Below are positions 8,010 through 15,343 of a DNA stretch of 64,000 bases, piece after piece; the stretch's first letter is position 1, and each line of letters begins with the position of its first letter. The DNA is from Desulfomonile tiedjei (GTDB taxonomy: Bacteria > Desulfobacterota > Desulfomonilia > Desulfomonilales > Desulfomonilaceae): NCBI GenBank assembly GCA_016218715.1, contig JACRDG010000083.1, forward strand, positions 20,483 through 84,482, read 5' to 3'. Below the pieces are notes generated by a model. The model saw nothing but the letters and a program-made list of their open reading frames with translations, searched no databases and was not told the DNA's origin. A program made the translations under genes and the position numbers.

Positions 8010-9731
8010 TTAGAACAAAAAGGACGAGTAGAATTGTCCGCCCAGCACCGGATCGATAGTCCGGTCGGGTCTCGTGCCGAAGAAATTTGCGGCAGTTCCG
8101 AATTCCCATCCGGTGACGGACCGGTCGATACACGCGAAACTGAACCATTTGCCCGGCTGCCAGTACCCGACGAATACCCCTGCGGTCCATCCCTCGAGGA
8201 GCTTCCAGTCCAGGCCCGCGTCGATTTCGTAGCCGAGCGCGGTTTCCGGAATATTGGGCGCGGCTGGATAGCGATTGATGTTGACGTTCACGTTGCCGTC
8301 CGGGATGTTGATAAAGCCACTCCCCGGCACCCCAGCGTTGGGGCCGAGACACGCCCAGCTATACCCGTTTGACGTCCGGCTGGCGTAGAAGAAGGCTCCG
8401 AAGATGTTCAGGTTTGCCGCCACGGCATAGTCCAGGCGAGCGGCCAGGACGAACGCGTCCCGCACGTACCCGTCCCCATTGAGGTTGAATGCGTTGAGCC
8501 CTGCTCCATAATCGTAGCTAAAAATGCAGCTGTAAGGCCTGAACACGTTGTAGTTTCCCAACTGGCGGTCGTAATTCGTATGCCAGACGAATGCCGCCGG
8601 CTGCTTTCCGACCAGCGTGCCGGCTCGCCTATCCGGACCGGGAGTCCAGGCGGTTAGCAGGCTAAGCTTGGCTGGGCCGGCCAGTACCCCAAATTCAGCC
8701 ATGTAGCGCCATTGCTCGATGTAACGCGGGTTCGGCGGACCGACCACCGCGTTCGCGTTCGAGTATCGGTCCGTCCAGTACAGCCAGGCTGCCTCCGCGT
8801 TGAAGAAGAAACGCCCGTTATTGTACCGCACAAAGGCGGTCCCGTGAAAGAGGTCTGAATCCTGGGGAACCAGTGTGAATGTCGGCGGATCCAAAGGATC
8901 GATCAACAGAGCCTCGGAGCCGATATGATAGCTTCCGTACGACCCGAGCACTCCCGCCTCGAGCGGCCCGTTGTGGTAGACCGCGAAACCGAGAAAATCC
9001 TTGGAGAACGTGCCGCTCTTGTCCGCGCGGCTGAAGTACTGCCCCTGCGTCGGGAACCCGGCAGCAGTAAAGTAGAATGGCAGGTTGTAGGGATCGTCCA
9101 GTATATACGCCGGAATCCGGGAGCTTCCGGCAAACCGGTACGGGTAGAAGGCGATGCCGATGTCCCACGGCCCGTACGGAGCAACGATGGACAGTGATTC
9201 CGTGGTGGCAGCATCCTCGCCGTCGTACTGCAAGGCATTTCCAAACACCCAGGGCCTTTTTCCGATTCCGAAGACCCCCCACGGGAGTTGGGCCGTGACC
9301 CAGAACATCGTCCACTGCCCGTCGCTGAAGGCTCGGTTGATCCCCGGTGCTTCCTGGGTGTGATAATCCGAGGCGGTCGGGTCTCCGTAGGACCCGAGGT
9401 GATATTTCCCCGAGAACCTTATCGCTTCATTGACCTTTATCTTCGGCAGGAAGTCTACGGTAAAAAACGACCAGCCAGCGTCGGCAGAGGTCGTTATCTG
9501 GGTATCGAATCTCCCGCCATTCCAAAAGTTCAGGTTGGCGGCTCTCGTAAAAGTTCCTGCGTCTCTGTCGTACGGGCCGAAGAAGCCTCTTGCTCCCAAT
9601 TGGTCGTACCATTCGTACGTCCAGGCGAACGCGGTCCCCAGCTCGAATTCCCACGCCGACGCGGGGGGCGCAAGAAAGGGCAGAAACAATGCCAAGACCG
9701 CGGCTGACACGAGGAGAACGATTCCTCGCAT
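8010..9731 (-). CDS. Outer-membrane beta-barrel porin, copy 2, under cobalamin riboswitch control
   Basis: A 573-residue exported barrel, paralogous to the porin at 5366-7084. Shared stretches include NGRFFFNAEAAWLYWTDRY, GPDRRAGTLVGKQPAAF and WQPGKWFSFACIDRSVTGW. The signal peptide ends PPASA and the chain closes with SSFLF, a barrel-type terminus. ATG at 9731 is preceded by GGAGG with 7 nt spacing, so the longer upstream frame is not translated. Its 400-nt leader carries a promoter, a cobalamin riboswitch and an intrinsic terminator, so expression should fall when cobalamin is plentiful. That suggests uptake of corrinoids, cobalt or a precursor across the outer membrane, but the sequence is not BtuB-like (no TonB box or plug domain seen). 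Confidence 0.88.
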   Translation of the reverse strand: MRGIVLLVSAAVLALFLPFLAPPASAWEFELGTAFAWTYEWYDQLGARGFFGPYDRDAGTFTRAANLNFWNGGRFDTQITTSADAGWSFFTVDFLPKIKVNEAIRFSGKYHLGSYGDPTASDYHTQEAPGINRAFSDGQWTMFWVTAQLPWGVFGIGKRPWVFGNALQYDGEDAATTESLSIVAPYGPWDIGIAFYPYRFAGSSRIPAYILDDPYNLPFYFTAAGFPTQGQYFSRADKSGTFSKDFLGFAVYHNGPLEAGVLGSYGSYHIGSEALLIDPLDPPTFTLVPQDSDLFHGTAFVRYNNGRFFFNAEAAWLYWTDRYSNANAVVGPPNPRYIEQWRYMAEFGVLAGPAKLSLLTAWTPGPDRRAGTLVGKQPAAFVWHTNYDRQLGNYNVFRPYSCIFSYDYGAGLNAFNLNGDGYVRDAFVLAARLDYAVAANLNIFGAFFYASRTSNGYSWACLGPNAGVPGSGFINIPDGNVNVNINRYPAAPNIPETALGYEIDAGLDWKLLEGWTAGVFVGYWQPGKWFSFACIDRSVTGWEFGTAANFFGTRPDRTIDPVLGGQFYSSFLF

Positions 9732-9874
9732 GATCCTTCCTCCCATTTCACACCAGACACGTCTGTCAAAGCCCGATGGGACACCGTAGCACCTTTCCTG
9801 GAAGCGTGTCAATTCAGAACCTCCAACCCTGGCAGTCTGCTGGTGCACCTGTTTGCGGAACTCATTCCGCACTG

Positions 9875-9907
9875 CAAAAAAAATCCCCGAGTACTAAACT
9901 CGGGGAT
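9875..9907 (-). terminator. Intrinsic terminator of the cobalamin riboswitch
   Basis: On the minus strand, ATCCCCGAG and CTCGGGGAT (arms 9899-9907 and 9883-9891) form a perfect 9-bp stem with a 7-nt loop, followed by eight or nine U. It lies between the aptamer and the porin start codon, the place expected for the expression platform of a transcription-terminating riboswitch. Confidence 0.9.
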
Positions 9908-9969
9908 ACCGTATTCTATCCCTTGTTGCCGCGCTCCTGGTCCGCGAGGAGCCGACATCTTTGTCATGT

Positions 9970-10125
9970 TGTGGGCAGGTCTTCTGGCTTCCGGCTCCTC
10001 CTACTCACCGCCCTTCCCATCACAGAGTGACAGTGGCTTCGCGGCTTTCGTCCCCGGTCACAGCGGCGGGTCCGCAACGGATTCGCACCGTTTTCCCTCA
10101 AGTCCCCAGATGGGGATTACCCTCA
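9970..10125 (-). promoter_or_regulatory. Cobalamin riboswitch
   Basis: Read on the minus strand, the leader contains the conserved cobalamin aptamer blocks in order: GGGAAAACGGTGCGAATCCG, CGGACCCGCCGCTGTGA, the B12-box element AGCCACTGTCACT, GGGAAGG, and AGCCAGAAGACCTGCC. A terminator and the porin start follow downstream. Both order and spacing fit the family, so the call is secure. The exact boundaries are approximate. Confidence 0.95.
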
Positions 10126-10139
10126 ACGAGTTTGCAAAC

Positions 10140-10168
10140 AACGTAACGGTTGCTCTTGGCGGAGTCAA
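10140..10168 (-). promoter_or_regulatory. Predicted sigma70-type promoter of the riboswitch-porin transcript
   Basis: TTGACT (10168-10163) and TACGTT (10145-10140) are separated by 17 nt on the minus strand. This places the start of transcription just upstream of the cobalamin aptamer. Confidence 0.55.
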
Positions 10169-10402
10169 ACATTTTTTTCGACGTGAGAAATCCTTCAGAT
10201 ACGAGCCGCGCCCCTGGTGTCTTGTATCCCGGTCATGCCGGGCTCTCCCCCCTGCTCGGACTCAAACCGCATCCGGCAGCATCGCTCACGCGGGGAAATT
10301 CTGCCAGGACGCGACGTTCCTCGTCGTTCATGACACCCGGCACGCATCTCTGGCCAAGACGTATGCCCACCGTGTCACGCATTAGCTAACCATACTACAT
10401 CA

Positions 10403-10431
10403 TTGACAATATTCTAAGGGCGCCTTAGGCT
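10403..10431 (+). promoter_or_regulatory. Promoter with palindromic operator before the His-rich gene
   Basis: TTGACA (10403-10408) and TAGGCT (10426-10431) are 17 nt apart. Between them lies the palindrome CTAAGG-GCG-CCTTAG (10414-10428), overlapping the -10 box. This is a typical position for a repressor; a metal-responsive one would suit the downstream gene, but the regulator is unknown. Confidence 0.55.
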
Positions 10432-10483
10432 CTTTGTGAAGGGAAAGTGATTGAACGGTCACCCCGACTGAAAGGAGCCAATC

Positions 10484-10741
10484 ATGCACGGCGACCACGA
10501 GCACGAGCATCTGCACGTCCACGATCACAGCCACACGCACGCTCACGAACACGTTCACGGCGACATGAAACACTCTCACGAGCACGCCCACGCTCACGGC
10601 CACGAGCATCTCCACGAACACAAACATGGGCACGACCATCGAGACCCGCTGGTTCACGACCACGATCACGCCGGGGATCATGGTGCACACAATCACGCGC
10701 ATCCAGCCCACGAGCAGGAGGCCCACGAGCACAGCCACTGA
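10484..10741 (+). CDS. Histidine-rich metal-binding protein
   Basis: An 85-residue protein in which 35 residues (41%) are His, mostly as alternating HxH with D, E, A or G between. There is no signal peptide, so it is likely a cytoplasmic store or buffer for Ni, Co or Zn, like the His-rich tails of HypB/SlyD or the Hpn proteins. ATG follows AAAGGAG with 6 nt spacing. An operator-bearing promoter lies upstream and a terminator downstream, so it is a single-gene unit. It is divergent from the B12-riboswitch porin, which makes cobalt an attractive but unproven ligand. Confidence 0.85.
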   Translation: MHGDHEHEHLHVHDHSHTHAHEHVHGDMKHSHEHAHAHGHEHLHEHKHGHDHRDPLVHDHDHAGDHGAHNHAHPAHEQEAHEHSH

Positions 10742-10762
10742 TGCAGTAGCAAGCCCTGGTTC

Positions 10763-10796
10763 AGAAAGAGCGGCTCCCAAAATGGGGCCGCTTTCT
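10763..10796 (+). terminator. Intrinsic terminator-like hairpin after the His-rich gene
   Basis: AGAAAGAGCGGC and GCCGCTTTCT flank a short loop, giving a long GC-rich stem 20 bp after the stop codon, with a weak T-rich 3' flank. It probably ends the His-rich transcript. Confidence 0.7.
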
Positions 10797-10871
10797 TCGT
10801 TGGGGACAGGCGCATCGCATCAACCGCTGGAGAGCGGTGCGTCGCTCGATTTCACCAGCAGCGCTTCTGTG

Positions 10872-11978
10872 TCAATGGAGTCGGCCCGACCCGCGAATGA
10901 ATGCTTCGGTCATGAGATAGGCCTCATCGTCGGGATACTGCCGGGGCGGACGTTTCATGAAGTAGGCTGAAGGGCCGTACAGCACCCCCCCTTCCCTTCG
11001 GTCGAGGGCGAGCTTAGCGCAGCGGATCGCGTCGATGACCACACCGGCCGAGTTGGGAGAATCCTCCACCGACAGGCGGAGTTCCAGATCGATCGGTATG
11101 TCGCCGAAGATCCTGCCTTCCATGCGGAGGAAGCACACCTTGTTATCCTTCTGCCACGGGACGTAATCGCTCGGCCCGATGTGAATGTTCCCGTTCTCCA
11201 GCGGAATGCCGGCCACGGACTGAACCGCCTCGGTCTTGGACTTCTTCTTGGAGGAGAGCCGATACCGATCCAGCATGTTCAGGAAGTCCGTGTTTCCACC
11301 GGTATTGAGCTGGTACGTACGCTCGAGCTTGACTCCGCGCTTCCTGAACAGGTCTGCGAGTGCCCGGTGCACGATCGTGGCGCCGAGTTGTGACTTCACG
11401 TCGTCACCGATAAGGGGAATCTCTCGGTCTGCGAAGCGCTTTGCCCACACGGGATCGCTGGCAATAAAGACGGGGATATTGTTGATGAGTGCCACCCCCG
11501 CCTCCAGGGCGCATTCGGCGTAGAAACGGACCGCCTCCTCGGACCCCACCGGCAAATACGTCAACAGGATCTCCACACCAGACTCGTTGAGGGCCTTGAC
11601 GACATCTTCGCGCGCGGGTTCGGTTGCGTCTGCCGGCACAAAGGTCCGGTCCTCGTCATAATCCCTCATGTGCTGTGGGAAGCCGTCCAGAACGCGGCCC
11701 ATGGCAACCTTCACCCCTGACGCAGGGATACGGCCGACGAAACGTTTCGTGCAGTTGGGCGGAGCGAAAATGGCCTCTGACAGGTCCTTACCTACTTTTC
11801 GTCCATCGATGTCGAATGCAGCCACGACGGTAACGTCAGACGGTTTATAGCCGCCGACATCCCAATGCATCAGCCCCATGCCGTCAGCGGAAGCCTTGGC
11901 CTGGTAGTAATGAATGCCCTGGACGAGAGAACTCGCACAATTCCCAACCCCTGCAATGGCTACTCTGATCTTTTCCAC
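10872..11978 (-). CDS. ino1: Inositol-3-phosphate synthase
   Basis: A 368-residue enzyme converting glucose 6-phosphate to 1L-myo-inositol 3-phosphate with internal NAD redox. It starts with the nucleotide-binding loop [16 protein letters not shown] and carries the family signatures [23 protein letters not shown] and [12 protein letters not shown]. The length fits the short actinobacterial/archaeal-type enzyme. The start codon is GTG, after GAGGTGAG. A CDP-alcohol phosphatidyltransferase is encoded divergently 500 bp away, which suggests that inositol phosphate is used for phospholipid or a related polar lipid. Confidence 0.95.
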   Translation of the reverse strand: MEKIRVAIAGVGNCASSLVQGIHYYQAKASADGMGLMHWDVGGYKPSDVTVVAAFDIDGRKVGKDLSEAIFAPPNCTKRFVGRIPASGVKVAMGRVLDGFPQHMRDYDEDRTFVPADATEPAREDVVKALNESGVEILLTYLPVGSEEAVRFYAECALEAGVALINNIPVFIASDPVWAKRFADREIPLIGDDVKSQLGATIVHRALADLFRKRGVKLERTYQLNTGGNTDFLNMLDRYRLSSKKKSKTEAVQSVAGIPLENGNIHIGPSDYVPWQKDNKVCFLRMEGRIFGDIPIDLELRLSVEDSPNSAGVVIDAIRCAKLALDRREGGVLYGPSAYFMKRPPRQYPDDEAYLMTEAFIRGSGRLH

Positions 11979-12314
11979 TTGTCGGCCTCACCTCGCGAAA
12001 TAGTGGCCCCGACCGGCTCACCAGTGCGTCGAGCAAAGCCGGACCGATCCCCTCTTCGAGCTTACCACACGCCAATCCTCGGCGGGAAGAGAAATGGGGA
12101 AGGCGCATGGGGCCTGCCCTTCGCAATACAGCAAAACCCGAGAACCGACGCCCGGCTTCTTCCCGGGAAACGGCATCGAGGTCTGCTCCGGCCGCGTTTC
12201 GCCGGATTGCCACTCCGCGCGGGACTTGGTATAAGATAACGCTTCACCGGCCGCAGACTGATCGGCTGGCAATGACCTAGTACCGCGTTTCACAAATACG
12301 GTCGCGGTTTGCTG

Positions 12315-12465
12315 TGGCACGAGGTTTCTGTCAATCATCGCGGCCTCACTGGCTGTATTGGTGGGACAGGCATCTTGCCGGTCCTTTACTGATGGACAGG
12401 CAAGATGCCTGTCCCACCATGATTCTCGAAATGCGCGACCGAACTTGCGAAAACGAGTACTCAGG
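12315..12465 (+). repeat. Dispersed inverted-repeat element, family R1 (long copy)
   Basis: GTGGGACAGGCATCTTGCC (12361-12379) and its exact complement GGCAAGATGCCTGTCCCAC (12399-12417) form a 19-bp stem. Flanking sequence (TCATCGCGGCCTCACTGGCT before it, GACCGAAC after it) is shared with the reverse copy at 44190-44345, so the unit is about 150 bp. It fills most of the gap between ino1 and the phosphatidyltransferase gene. Confidence 0.8.
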
Positions 12466-12486
12466 CATACGCGACACGGAGGGCAT

Positions 12487-13140
12487 ATGTCACGCGAGAA
12501 CTTGTCGTCATCGGCATGGCAGACGAAACCGACGGATCGTTTCGTGCTCAAATGGGTCAAGTGTCATCTCTCCGCTCGCATCACGCCGCGGGTAACGAAG
12601 ATTACGTGGCTGAGACCCTGGATGATTACGGTGAGTTCAAGTGTGCTCGGGATGGCGGCCGGAGCCGTCTTCTCGCTGGGATGGGGCCTGTTTGCCGGCC
12701 TCCTGGCCTCGATTTCCCAGATTCTGGACGGCGTGGACGGGCAGTTTGCCCGGCTCACGGGGCAACAGAGTCGCGGCGGAGCGTTCCTCGATTCCGTCCT
12801 GGATAGGTACAGCGACGGGGCGCTCGTCATCGGATTGACCGTGTTCAGTCTCGGGCTCGACGTTCCATCCTGGCTGGTCGGCACGCTTGGCGCGCTCGCC
12901 CTGATCGGGAGCGGCAATATCAGCTATTCCAGCGCGCGGGCCGAGAGTCTCGGGATTCAGTTCGGCAGGCCGACGCTCGCGAGCAAAGGGACGCGGACCA
13001 CCGTCACCGCACTGAGCGGCCTGGCGAGCCCTTTCGTCCCGATCATGCCGCTCGTTGCGCTCTGCTACCTGGTTCTGCACACGAATATCGTCGTGCTGTA
13101 CCGGATCGGACGAGCTTCGGGGCCTCAAGAATCGGTTTGA
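12487..13140 (+). CDS. CDP-alcohol phosphatidyltransferase family protein
   Basis: A 217-residue integral membrane enzyme carrying the family signature DGxxAR-x8-G-x3-D-x3-D as DGQFARLTGQQSRGGAFLDS followed by VLD. Several hydrophobic helices follow. Such enzymes transfer a phosphoalcohol from a CDP-linked donor to an alcohol. ATG at 12487 follows GGAGGG. With inositol-phosphate synthase divergently encoded nearby, a phosphatidylinositol- or inositol-phosphodiester-forming role is plausible, but substrate cannot be read from sequence alone. Its stop overlaps the start of the MutY-like gene (TTGA), indicating co-transcription. Confidence 0.85.
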   Translation: MSRENLSSSAWQTKPTDRFVLKWVKCHLSARITPRVTKITWLRPWMITVSSSVLGMAAGAVFSLGWGLFAGLLASISQILDGVDGQFARLTGQQSRGGAFLDSVLDRYSDGALVIGLTVFSLGLDVPSWLVGTLGALALIGSGNISYSSARAESLGIQFGRPTLASKGTRTTVTALSGLASPFVPIMPLVALCYLVLHTNIVVLYRIGRASGPQESV

Positions 13141-14018
13141 GATCGTCGGACATAGTAATCGTGAAAGGCCTCACGTCAAAGCAAATCGATCGCTTCAGAC
13201 AGATCGTGTACGAGCACTTTCGGGAGCACGGTCGCGACCTGCCGTGGCGGACGACGAGCGATCCGTACGCGATCCTCGTTTCCGAGATCATGCTGCAACA
13301 GACGCAGGTCGAACGGGTCCTCCCGAAGTACGAGGCGTTTCTCGAGAAGTTCCCGGATGTCGCGGCACTCGCGCGTGCTCCGCTCCGAGACGTACTGGCT
13401 GCGTGGCAGGGGCTGGGGTACAACCGCCGAGCCATGGCACTGCAGCGGATCGCCCAGCGAGTGGTGGACGAGTTCGGAGGCCGGATTCCTGAGAGTTTTG
13501 ATACGCTCCGCTCCTTCCCCGGAATCGGCCCCGCGACGGCCGGAGAGATCACGGCCTTTGCGTTCGGCAAGCCTGCGGTCTTCATCGAGACGAATATTCG
13601 CCGGGTATTCATCCACTATTTCTTTCACGACAGAACCGCGGTGAGCGACAAGGAGATTCTCCTACTGGTCGAAGCGACGCTCGATAGGGAGCAACCGCGG
13701 CCGTGGTACTATGCGCTCATGGACTACGGCGTCATGCTGAAAACCCTGGAACAAAACCCAAACCGCCGCAGCAAGCACTATACCCGGCAGGCGCGGTTCG
13801 AAGGCTCCGACCGCCAGATTCGAGGCCTGATCCTGAAGACTTTGGTCGAGAAGACAAGTCTGCGGGTGGATGCGCTGGTGAAGGCAGTGGGAAAGGATCG
13901 AGAACGAACTCAAAAGCAGATTGACCGGCATGTGGAAGAAGGCTTCCTCTGCCGGACGGGGAAAGTGCTGAGCATTGGTTCCGAAGCGGCTGACACCAAT
14001 TTGCTTTCAAAGAAATAA
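13137..14018 (+). CDS. MutY-like HhH-GPD DNA glycosylase lacking the iron-sulfur cluster
   Basis: A 293-residue base-excision repair protein. It has the MutY start (LPWRTTSDPYAILVSEIMLQ, QTQV) with the catalytic Glu in SEIML, WQGLGYNRRA, and the helix-hairpin-helix FPGIGPATAGEITAF. The usual VDGNV/VDTNV segment reads FIETNIRRV, so the catalytic Asp position is Glu. The four Cys of the FeS loop are absent; the region instead reads NRRSKHYTRQARFEGSDRQI. These changes mark a known-looking MutY subfamily, but adenine specificity is uncertain. The TTG start overlaps the upstream stop; GTG at 13161 is an alternative. Confidence 0.85.
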   Translation: MRSSDIVIVKGLTSKQIDRFRQIVYEHFREHGRDLPWRTTSDPYAILVSEIMLQQTQVERVLPKYEAFLEKFPDVAALARAPLRDVLAAWQGLGYNRRAMALQRIAQRVVDEFGGRIPESFDTLRSFPGIGPATAGEITAFAFGKPAVFIETNIRRVFIHYFFHDRTAVSDKEILLLVEATLDREQPRPWYYALMDYGVMLKTLEQNPNRRSKHYTRQARFEGSDRQIRGLILKTLVEKTSLRVDALVKAVGKDRERTQKQIDRHVEEGFLCRTGKVLSIGSEAADTNLLSKK

Positions 14019-14201
14019 TCTGGCCAGAACCGGTCTTGCGCTATTCGCCTCTAAAGCTGTCAATCCTCCTCCTTATGAGTTCTATTACTCGCTCGGTCAG
14101 TTTAGGGATTTGTTCAGAAGGGCCGGTGACCTTTCGATGGCGCCCAGGATCGGGAGAATGAAGACGTGAGGCCGACCCCCTTGAGGGCCGAGAGAAAGCC
14201 T

Positions 14202-15116
14202 TCAAGGCCGGCGGACTGAGTAAGCCTTCATATAGCGTATCAAAGCTGCTCCCACATGTAGGCAGAACTCGGCATCATCCAGAAGAACTCTCGAACTAGC
14301 TGAACCTCCGTGTCGCACCGCTGGCTCGGAACAAGCATAACCATAGAACTTCTCGATAACTGAAACAAGCTGCTTGGGCCAAAGCTGATCGTTTCGCATT
14401 TGCTTCACGACATCACCTAAGGTATTGGCCTTGGGATAAAGGATTCTTCCGACACTCTCCACCGCACTAACAACTTCCTTTATGGAATTCTCAGGATCTA
14501 GTGGTCTCGCATTGGCAAACCGAATTGCCTTTCTGTAATGTTCGCGGGCAGGTTCAAATTTGTCCGTGAGAGTCTCTTCAATTTCTTCGATCCTGTCGCT
14601 CAATTCTTTCGGAGATTCTCTCTCCACGACACCATTCTTGCCCAATCGCCATCCAATGTTTTCATCGGCAAAGAGGGCATTTATTGATTCAACATAGGTG
14701 TTGAAGCCGAAATCTTGCACAGACGCTGAACCACGAATTGCCTCGTTTGGCGAGAATACGGACTCCGAAGCCCGCTGTTCCGATTTCTTTACTTCCTGTC
14801 CGATGAGCTCGACAATATCATAAAAGTGATACCACTCGACACTACGGATCAAATGCTCCAAATAGTCGTTGCAACCCCACGAGTCCCAGGCATCAGTAGT
14901 GGCTTCCTGTCGAAAGTGGTCTGAAATGATTTCGTTTAGGTATTTGATTCCCAAGGGGCGTCCCTCATGATTCGGGTATCGGCTGTCTCCGTCAATATAG
15001 GTATAACGACCCAGTATTCGGCAGAATTTTGATCGGAGCCAAGGTGGGGCGTCCTCAATGACAAGTTCAGACGGAACCTGTGGGCCGTACCCGTGCCTTT
15101 TCGAGAAGGTTGTCAT
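14202..15116 (-). CDS. AbiJ-like abortive-infection protein with C-terminal HEPN-type domain
   Basis: A 304-residue protein. Its N-terminus (FSKRHGYGP, then PPWLRSKFCRILGRYTYID) resembles AbiJ N-terminal domains. Its C-terminal ~90 residues (SIKEVVSAVESVGRILYP, EPAVRHGG, CLHVGAALIRYM) fit the Abi_C/HEPN family, which often contains RNA-cleaving toxins of phage defence. An RxxxxH-type active site is not obvious; PAVRHG is the most conserved element. Codon use is visibly more AT-rich than in neighbours, consistent with horizontal acquisition. The gene stands alone between the MutY-like gene and putA. Confidence 0.72.
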   Translation of the reverse strand: MTTFSKRHGYGPQVPSELVIEDAPPWLRSKFCRILGRYTYIDGDSRYPNHEGRPLGIKYLNEIISDHFRQEATTDAWDSWGCNDYLEHLIRSVEWYHFYDIVELIGQEVKKSEQRASESVFSPNEAIRGSASVQDFGFNTYVESINALFADENIGWRLGKNGVVERESPKELSDRIEEIEETLTDKFEPAREHYRKAIRFANARPLDPENSIKEVVSAVESVGRILYPKANTLGDVVKQMRNDQLWPKQLVSVIEKFYGYACSEPAVRHGGSASSRVLLDDAEFCLHVGAALIRYMKAYSVRRP

Positions 15117-15343
15117 TCTTGCACCTGATCAGTCCTGTGATTTCTGCCTGGCATGGTCAGGGGTGACGGTTCTTCTCCATGTTAATTCCAATGTCATCTC
15201 TGCGTCTGGAGATCCTATTACCCAGGCCAAGCTGATAGACAAGATATCGCGCAGCTTTTCGGCTTGGTCAATTCCGACCTCGCTTCCTTGAAAACGGTTG
15301 AAATTGGCGATCCCTCTTTCGCTTTTGAATGTCTACCTCATTC

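Noticed and set aside
12018..12560. Minus-strand open frame before the phosphatidyltransferase gene
   Set aside because: It runs across the R1 repeat and the start region of a clear gene on the other strand; no motifs.
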